Assembly (NCBI GenBank): GCA_021399435.1 | Contig: JAJTUP010000074.1 | Span: 229,072 to 293,071 of the forward strand | Length of the DNA: 64,000 bases | Direction: 5' to 3' | Source: Diaporthe sp. PMI_573 | Lineage: Eukaryota; Ascomycota; Sordariomycetes; Diaporthales; Diaporthaceae | In this document: positions 55,708 to 64,000 of the stretch, piece by piece | How positions within the stretch are numbered: position 1 is the stretch's first letter | Layout of the letters: each line of letters begins with the position of its first letter | Notes under the pieces: generated by a model | Database searches by the model: none | What the model saw: the letters and a program-made list of their open reading frames with translations, nothing else | What the model was told of the DNA's origin: nothing | Program-made: the position numbers and the translations under genes

Positions 55708-58700
55708 TTAGACCAGCACCCATTCACTACCCCTCTTGATGAACTTGTCCAGCAGCAAGGTCAGATCCTGCAGGACGAACCGGCAGATGTAGAATGCAAA
55801 AAACTCGGCGGCGTGCCTGGTGCAGAGCTCGAGCCCCACCTGCGTCTTGTCCGCGTGTCTCAGGCCGGGGTCCTCCACCTGGCGAGCGATTTGGTCTATA
55901 CCATCACTCAACGTTAGTCTGAGCCTTTAAACAACGGAGTTTAGAAATGCAAGCAATCAGATACGTACCAATGGTTTGCGCAGCGTCAAACAAACGCGCT
56001 AGCGCAGCCATGTAATGAGCGTTCGGCCCACTAAACTGCACGCCCATCGCGTCCCTCTTACCCGGCTTAGAGGTAGGATTGTTCGTCATGGGTAGTGTCG
56101 CCAGTGACATGCCGTCCATTCCGCCCGCAATCGCCGCGTCCTTCTTGTTCCCGCGCTCGTACGAGTTCCCCAGCCCGGTCGAGCTCGTCTTGCTTCGCAG
56201 CCGCCGCCAGCTGAAGGCCCCCTTGGCGCTCACGGAGTTGTTGCGCGGGACTGGTTTGCCGTCGGACTCGAAAACCCCGTCCGCGTCCTTGAACATCGTG
56301 CCCGCGCCCTGCACACCGACCTCGTTGCCGAGCCGCCGGGTCAGGAACACCTGGGCCTGCTCGAGTACGTTCTCAAAGCTCTGCATCTCTTCCAGCAGCG
56401 CGTCGGCGTCCTCTGAGTCCACCCGCGCCAGCTTTTGCAGGGCAGCCGTGAGCAGATCGCACTGGCTGGCCTTCTCCTCCATCCCCTTGATCTTGACCCC
56501 CTTGACCCGCCACGCGTCCCTCGGCACGAAGAGCTTGTTGCTGATGTATCCGCCCTTGGGGTGAGCGAGTGTCTGGTACAAGGCGCGCATCAGCCAGAAC
56601 GGTCGCAGCATCACGTCCGTCGGACACGGCTCGAGAGGCAGCGGCGCATCCTCGGCCGGGGCGTTCGGCTCGCCAGGCGACGCCGGGGAGTGGATGTCAT
56701 TGTCGAACAGGTGGAACCCACCCGCTGCCGATCCTGACGTTACGCGGTCCCTAAAAGCAGCCGCCACCGGTGTGGGGAGCGATGGCATTGCGGGCAGCCG
56801 CGCTGCTGGGGCGCTTCCGAACTGGTTGGACAGCGGCGTCCCAGGAGACACGTCCGAGTACTCATCGATGTTGGTGATGGAGAGGTTGCGGGTCTTCATG
56901 CTCTTCAAGGAGTTTGAGGAGAAGTTCTTGCGCAGCGCCGGGGGCCGAGACACAGCCGGTGACTCGGATCGGCCGTCAGGAGGACCCTCGAAGCCAGCAG
57001 GCACTGGCGGCGTCGGCGGGGGCCCTTGGGCCGCGAGGCCGGGGGGGTTCGGTGACGGCCCGCGAAGTTGCGAAGCGGAGCGGGCCGCACCGGGGCCGGA
57101 CGCGGGGGCGGCAGGAAGGGTCTGCCTCTGCTGCCCCACGAGGCCAGCGGTCTTGGGGTGCTGTCCGGCGAATGATTCTTTGCTCTGTATCATCGGGCCC
57201 GCGGTAGCTGGTTCCTGGACCTTGGGCCCCAGCTTCTGGGTCTCGATCTTCAGCTGCTTGGCGTTGGTCCCGGACAGCCGGCGGTCGCGCACGCTGTCAC
57301 GGCCGCCCGACGATGGCGGCCGCCCTGGGGGTAGCTTGGGTAGCGACTGTGACGGTGGCGGCGCGATGGGGCCTTGGCTTTTTGACAGAGATGGCACGGT
57401 GATGCTCTCGGTCACGGGCGAGAGCACCGTGTTCGCAGTAGGCGGGTTGGACACGGTGGAGCTGTGCCACGTCCGCGAGGTGAGCTCGCTGGAGTCGGAC
57501 TCGCGAGGCATCCGGCTCCTCGTTGATTGGTTCTCAAGCGTGAAGCTCTCAATGGCGTAGCCCGAGGTCATCTCCTCGAGTATGCGTTCCTCCTCATCCG
57601 AATCATCTCCATCGTAGAAGCCTCCGGGTAGTGTCTGGTCTTCCTCCTGTAGCGCCTTCATACGTCGATCCCTGTCATTAGCAAGCCGTTGCATCTCTAG
57701 CTCTGACTGCCGCACCCGCTCCTTAGCAACCTGCACCTTCTTCAGAGCTTGCGCAATTACGTCGTCCTCGTCGATGACGTGGTCGAGGTTCAGGGGACGC
57801 TGAGCGGGATCCGTGGACTCGTAGCCGTCGTCATAGGCCGCCTCGATGGCATCGTCGAGGGCTGCATCGAATTCCGCCTCGGTATCGCCGCTGGCCGACC
57901 GGATGTGCTTCCTCCTGACCCCCATCGAGGATGTCCTCGAGTGCACCGAAGACGACGATGAGCCGGCCGACTCATCTATCGGGTCGAGCCAAGATATTGA
58001 CTCGTGACTGTTGCCACGCTGGTGGCCCCTTTGCGCAGACGGCGCCGGGGCCAGACGGTTCATGTCGCTCGAGAAGTCGGCCCGGATGGAGACATCGGGC
58101 CCTAATTTCGTGGAAGGCGATATTGCCCTGCGCGGGGAGAGGGGTGGGGGCTTATACTCATCTTCCATGGGTCGAGCCAGGAACGTGTCTGGATGCCTGC
58201 GGGGGGAGGTCTGGGAGAAGGCGGACTGTGAGCGAGTGTACGGCTCGCTGAAGTTTGTCGGCGTGGGCGTCACATAGCGCGAGCCGTCCAACGATGGTTT
58301 TGGGCTGTGTTGTGGCCTCCACGCAGCTGATGTGGGCCTCGCGTAGTTTGGCACCGGCCGCTGGCTGGCCTGGCTCCTCTCCGAATCCGACCGCAGCCTT
58401 GAGGGTTGGTCGTCTGCAGCGGCCACCGACCCGTTTCTCGTGCGCCCGGCGGCGACCTGGGGTATTGAGCTCGTACTGTTGCTTCTCGGTCTCTGGGGGA
58501 GCGCCTTGCTCTCTGGCTCCTCGTCTGGGAGCATCTGGTCCAGCTCCTCGATGCGGCTCGCGTACGTCTTGCGCTGACATTGCGAAAGCTCGTTAGTATT
58601 ATCTAGGAAACAGAAAGTGGACGGTGACGGTGGAATTGGACTCACAATAGCCTCGAGCTTCTTCTTGTCCTCGTCGCCCGCGGTCCGCAGTAGGACCTGA

Positions 58701-60103
58701 TGTAGCAAATCGCATGCCTCTCGATAGGAAGACCGCGCGCCCTGGAAATTCTGGGCGTTGTCGAGCTGGACGGCAGTGTTGGCCTTTTGCAAGGCCTTGG
58801 AGAGCATGGCCTTCTGCGACGGCTGTTTCGAACGGCTGGGGTTCCTCTGCGACGAGGTGGAGTCCGTGCTGCTCTTGAGCCCCTGGGACCGGCTCCTCGA
58901 GTGTCCCTTCTCACGATGTACAGGGCCATCTTCGGTGTGTGGCATGGTGGCGTCCCTGCTAAAGGCAGAAGTGGGAGGGTGGGGGTCCGGGGTGTTGCGC
59001 GCAGAAGTCGACAGGTACGAAGTGTCGCCGGCTCTTGAAGAATCATCCCAGAAAGTCCCGGGTTCGCTCTCAGCGCCTGGCCCAGGAAAGTAGGTGGTGC
59101 GATCCGGGTTTGGGTCCCGGCCGGACAGGGCAGCGCCGACCAGGTCGTCCTGTGACAGGGAGGGCAGTTGCACGATAGGAGGCAGGGTAGTCAGCGGAGG
59201 TACTGCGGGCTGGTGGTGACGAGTGTCCTCGGGGGACCCGCCGGCAGTCGAGGGACGGCTCTTGTGCAGTCGTCTCGGCGAGGCGGAGGAGGACTGCGAG
59301 AAGAGGGCGGTGGAATCAATGCTCATGCGGCGGGAGAAGCGCTTCGCAGAGGCGGGGTTGGATGCACGGCTGGAGGCGGTAGAGATGGACCATCTGTTGA
59401 GGTTCCGAAAGCCGTCGCTCAGGCCGCCCAGACTGCTGGAGCGCGAGTGGGTCTTTGAGTGACGGCGGCGGGTGTTCTTTGGCGATACGGAGTCGTCAAA
59501 CTGTCGGTCGTTCACCGGGTCGGCGGGGACAGGTACGGCGGCGGCGGCGGGAGCATTTGAGAAGGGATCGTGAAGGGCGGGCTGGTCCCAGCTGGACGGG
59601 TCGACGGTGAGACTCGGGGGCGGCAGCAGCGAGGAGGTCCGTGGGAGAGAGGCGGAGGAGAAGGAGGGGGTGAGATTCACGCTGTTGGCGATATGCGAGG
59701 GCCGGTGGCCGGGATTGTACTGGACGGAGCCGTAGATGGGCCTCGAAACATGGGCCGATGAGTCGTAATGCTGCTGCTGCTGCTGGTAGTGCTGGTGAAA
59801 ATTGTGGTGTTGCTGTTGCGGCGGCGGCGGCAGGGGCTGGTTGTGGTGCTGATGGAACTGAGAAGGTTTCCTGGGGCCGAGGGTGACCTGTGAGGCGGGA
59901 GTGGTAGAGCGGGAGGTGGGGCTCGAGACGGAGACGGAGTTGAAGGAGGTCGAGTTCGAGAAGGAGGCCGAAGAGAGGTTTGAGGCGGAGGCCGAGTTTA
60001 GCTGGAAGTTGAAGGCGGACTGGGGCAGGGAAGGGTTTGAGGCAGCAGAGACGGAGCCGGTGTGTGTGTGATGCGCATGAGCATTGGCGTGAGACGATGG
60101 CAT
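55708..60103 (-). CDS. MIT-domain protein, 1416 aa
   Basis: Exons 58646-60103, 55969-58573 and 55708-55895 join in phase (introns of 72 and 73 nt with CTAAC branch sites) to encode 1416 residues. The first 420 residues are Ser/Pro/His/Gln-rich and disordered. An MIT (microtubule interacting and transport) three-helix domain follows at about 428-500 (ALQKANTAVQLDNAQNFQGA), split by the first intron. A long disordered middle carries a coiled-coil (about 790-850, ALKKVQVAKERVRQSELEMQ). The conserved C-terminus starts around residue 1170 (CPTDVMLRPFWLMRALYQTL) and ends in a helical region completed only by the last exon (RFVLQDLTLLLDKFIKRG). MIT domains bind ESCRT-III tails, so a role in endosomal or cortical membrane traffic is likely. 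The intron-spliced C-terminus is 62 residues longer than the read-through alternative adds. Confidence 0.85.
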
Positions 60104-61027
60104 TTCCGTGCGGGCTGCGGGTGTCTCTCCTTCCCCCGACGCACAGCAGGCGGGGGGTGGGAGACGGGGCCAAAAGAGGGAGGGCGCGTCGGGCGTGCGA
60201 CAGTTGAGCTGTTGGTCGATGCGATTGCCCGGGTTGTGCGCCCCAGCAGTGCGTGTCTCTGCGTCTCAGTCTCTTGTGTCCTCTATGCGCTCCAAGTCCC
60301 TGCTGTTTGTCCAGGGCCTGCGTGTGGGAGCGGGAGTCGGAGAGGGCGGAGGGAGAGAAGGTTAGGCGTGCTTGTGCGTGCTTGTGCGTGGGTTGCGTGC
60401 GTGCGTGGTTGCGTGGGATGGCCCTTGTCGTCGATTGACCATCCGGTCTGGGATTGGGCGACGAGTGCGGTGTGGTTTGACAATCGACAACGACCGAGCG
60501 ACGCTGGACCCAAAGTTCAGGGCATCAGGGCCTCTTCCGCCGTCATGCGCCAACCCGACTTGGGCGATGCAGTGCTCTCAAAGGGCCAGGAGGGCTTGCT
60601 GACTTGCTTCTCTGTGGCCGATCTTGGTGTGACGCCACTTCCGATGCGCGATGCAGAAGCAAAAGCAGAAGCCAGACCAATGCAGCAGTCCGTCGATCAG
60701 TCAGTCGGTCTGTTTGTCAATGGATCATCAATGCAGATGCCAGATGAGGATCGGATCGAAAAGAGAGTCGATGCCAACCAATGCTGCCTCCAATGCTGCC
60801 TCCGACAAAGACACAGAGAAAGAGGCAAGAAAGAACAGACAGAAAGAGAAGAGGAAAAGCAGGGGTGGCGTTTGGGCGGCAGGGGGCAACAGGACAGGAC
60901 AGGGGCCCAAGGCGCCAGGGGGGGCGCAAAGGAGACTGCCGGTGATTCTTGGGTACGGAGTACGGTACGGTCCAGACGGGAGGGAGTTTTACGGCGACGA
61001 CAAGTGAAGCAAGCAGGTCGGCAGGAA

Positions 61028-61086
<59 letters not shown>

Positions 61087-64000
61087 TGTTCGTTCTCGTG
61101 TGTACCTTGCAGTGCCCATTGCTCCTAGTGTGTAGTGCAGTGCTCCTGCTGTTTGTGGGTGCGTGTGTTGGTTGTTGCCCCCACCCACCCCCCCCCTTCC
61201 TTCCTTCCTCCCCCCAGCTCTTTGTCGGTCGATGCAGAGTGCAGACTACCTGCCGTACTCCGTACAAAACCTGTAAAGAGCAGGCGCGAGACAATGCTCC
61301 ATGCTCAATGCCCCCAAGGCCCACCCGCCCGTGAACGCACGCAGCCAACAGCCAGCGCTCGTCCAACCACCTGACCGCCTGCCACCCAGTAACAGATGCA
61401 ATTGGCATCGGCAGTAATGGTACCAGTGGATGCAGGCCAGGGCAAGGCAACGTCAGGAACAAGACTAGGTATGGCGTTATGGCGTTTGGGGGCTGGGCCC
61501 CACCGGCCCCTCTGGTCCTCAAACGGGATAGAAGGTACTTATTGCTGGAGGTATTGATAGTACTAATAACGTACAGACAGACTACGGCTGCAGGAGACCA
61601 CACAGATGGGGTTTGGTGCTAGGCTGGATGAGGTCAGATGTCGCCAGGGGTTGGTGCATCTTCCTATCTAGGGTACCTATCTCTTTCTCCGTCTATCTAT
61701 TTATCGATCAAGATGGGGCTGGCGACGGATACGACAAACAGATATGCGTGTGTTTCTGCATCTCCGGACGGCGGAAGCAGATCAGTATGTACTACCAGCA
61801 CCAGCACCAGCACCATAACAGCCTTCTCATAGACAAAGGGACACACTCAGACGCTAAAACCGGAAAGGAGACATTGGGATGGGCACATGTGGCTCGGTAC
61901 TTATGTGTTCTGGTGTTACACATCCCCCCCCCCCCTTTTCCCAGTCTGACCAGCCATGTTCCATCTCAGTCATCAGTCAGTCATCATTCATCAGTCATCA
62001 ACAGGCCACTTGTACATATACGATAATCTTTATACTGTACATAATACTGGCCAACCTGGGCGCACAGCATCGGTGCGACAGATCCAACTGCAGGCCATGA
62101 AGTCCTGCAGCCTGCACGACAAGGTACATCGTTCCGATGGCGGCTGGCAGGGTAGCAAGAGGCTTGGATGACTGGCTGGCGGGCTGCAGACGGGCTGCAG
62201 AAGGTGGGGGGGGGGGATCTCTGCCCCACTCAGGGGTTGCTTCCCAAATTGGATTTCATCAAGAGAAACCGCCGCTGCCAGACAGAAATGCGCGATTGAC
62301 TGCTAACGTTGGTCCTGTGCACAAGTACGCTACAAGCTGCCAGCCCATACATGAACATCATTTATTATACGATGGCACTTATATATGAGGCTTTGATGCA
62401 CATGACGATAATCAGAATAGATTCCACGCTACCAAGGTACACACCAATGCATATGCTAGGCGCATAGTCTGGACCCCGAGAGCCCATTCCCAGCCAAGCC
62501 AGCCTTTCAACAGCAGAAGCAACTTGGCCAGCGCAAGTCCAGAACTTTTGAGGCGTTGCGCTTACCTCCTCCCTCCATGATCCTTGTTCCCGCCTGTGCC
62601 TCGCCACCTGGCCACGTGCTTTGTAGTGTTGGAATAAATCTTCCCCACCCGACGCCGCCTTTTGCTACACAGTACGGTTACTCGGTAATGCAGGTTCCAG
62701 GGCCCGAGCACAGGCTTTGGCTTTATTACGGCCCCAGGCCCAGGTCTCAACTCTCCTGGTCTCGGCAGGGCTGAGGGTTGATGCAGGTACACAGTGGGTA
62801 AATCACCGGCCGGCTGTACATAGAAAATAATTACCGTCTGCGTTGCAATCCGCGATTGCTGGACCCCTTTGTGTGGTGGTGAGCAAATGGAGCAGCTGTC
62901 AGGTTGCGTCGCAGCAGACTAAGTAACTGTCTGACCAGTGCTGCTGTCAGACCTGCATATTCTATTCCGAGTTCTTACCACAGGAGTCTGCCTGGTTGCC
63001 TAACAAGTATCTCCGTCCCGGGCAGTTTTAAACTTTTGCAAACTCGTGCTCAGGACCCCAAGACACAGGGTAGCACGAGCTGACATGACAGTCTTTGCAG
63101 TGAGTGCCCAGGCGGCCAGGCACCCGGCCAGGGCCCCCAATATCCACAGCAATGGTAAGTTCCGTTGGCTGTCAGTCCCAGTCCTGGTAAGAAAATAACG
63201 TGGCTCAGTTCAACACCCATGGCCACAGCCCATTCCATCAATGGCCCCCGGATTTGACCTCGGTTTAGCCGGATGCCGCATTTTCTTTAATATATCAAAA
63301 ACGCACGTAGATGTGAAATAAATGAGTGGGAACTGTTTCCTACAGATTATGAGCTTATAATCTCGGCATAGAGCCGGCGAGCCGATGTATTTATTTATTC
63401 TATGAGGTCATCACGAGTACGCTTGATAAACATCCTGAGCTGCATATAGAATCAAAAGGCATCCAACATCCAACCATTAACCCAACCACACTGCAACCAT
63501 GACGTCTTCGTATGACTCGAATTAATCATTAAGCCAAGGTAGGCACCTAGGGCATCTGGGCAAACCAGGTCTTATCTCTCGCGCGATACTCCTCCCCATG
63601 CCCGTTTGCGCCTGTCTTCAAAACGCCGCCTGTTTCAAGGACACATGGGCTCACACCCACGCAGATGCGCCTTGCCCCCAGCCAACTAACTACCCACGCT
63701 CGAACTCCTCGTCCCAAGAGAACTGTCGTCTGCCCGGCGAGCCCGTCAGTGTTTTCTTGTTTTCATTCATCACTTGAATCTTATTCTATTCACGAGTCGG
63801 TGCTAGATTTAGTTGCGATTGGACATCGCCTTGCTGGTGGTGGTCCGGCCTGTTCACCCGGCTGCTCCGACCTCATCTTCGGTCGGGTTTCTTGATACTT
63901 GGCATGCACTTCCAATCACCCAGGCGCCCCTTGAAGAAGCACCCCCGCTTAGGTCACCGGTGTGTGGTCTTCCTCGGGTAACTTGGCTACTGCAGAGTGG
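60104..64000. other. 3.9-kb stretch without a recognisable gene
   Basis: It includes the promoter side of the MIT gene, a TG microsatellite, C-run and G-run stretches (about 61924-61936 and 62207-62216), and many short ORFs created by biased composition. I see no domain, signal peptide or tRNA-like fold. It may extend into the regulatory region of a gene beyond the window. Confidence 0.5.
61031..61082 (+). repeat. TG dinucleotide microsatellite
   Basis: About 26 uninterrupted TG units, roughly 0.9 kb upstream of the MIT gene start codon. Confidence 0.95.

Noticed and set aside
60200..61188. Overlapping ORFs with Thr-His or Val-Cys runs
   Set aside because: These runs come from translating the TG microsatellite; no signal peptide, domain or intron structure supports a gene.

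Overview
The window is nuclear DNA of a filamentous ascomycete, most likely a sordariomycete. The signs are short GT-AG introns of about 50 to 110 nt, often with a CTRAC-type branch site, GC-rich coding exons between AU-richer spacers, Zn(II)2Cys6 regulators, a HET-like gene, and orthologues of core fungal genes (SIN kinase SepH/Cdc7, ICE2, GUF1, a long MIT-domain protein). No tRNA, rRNA, CRISPR array or intact transposon was found. All exon joins are my own splice calls, checked for reading phase.

Layout. 1-4110 is the 3' part of the septation kinase gene sepH/cdc7, with one in-frame TAG 286 codons before the next stop. 4.7-17.7 kb looks like an accessory block. It holds a 14-exon gene for an HExxH protein, a sugar-dehydrogenase-like SDR, a HET-like membrane protein, a multi-pass membrane protein and a small chromodomain protein. 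Two diverged copies of one hairpin-bearing repeat lie near its two ends. 19.7-21.6 kb is a flavin aromatic hydroxylase. 23.6-25.0 kb is ICE2. 26.9-27.2 kb is a tiny secreted cysteine-rich protein split by an intron.

29.5-34.1 kb carries a secreted aspartic protease with a long insert, then a seven-helix DUF7703-type membrane protein. 36.3-47.1 kb carries two Zn2Cys6 regulators on either side of a secreted carboxylesterase. 47.6-49.2 kb adds two more small secreted cysteine-rich proteins on the minus strand. 50.4-51.7 kb is a multi-pass membrane protein. 52.9-60.1 kb returns to conserved genes: GUF1 and the MIT protein, convergent. 60.1-64.0 kb shows no gene.

Housekeeping genes thus sit at both ends and at ICE2. 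Between them lie gene-poor stretches of 1 to 3 kb carrying secreted enzymes, candidate effectors, HET-like and membrane proteins, the usual make-up of variable fungal compartments. The most rewarding items are the sepH TAG, the HExxH protein, the repeat pair, a frameshifting 25-bp duplication in the HET-like gene, three small secreted proteins (one encoded by fewer than 60 codons in a single exon, one split by an intron), and the protease insert that ends in a dibasic site.
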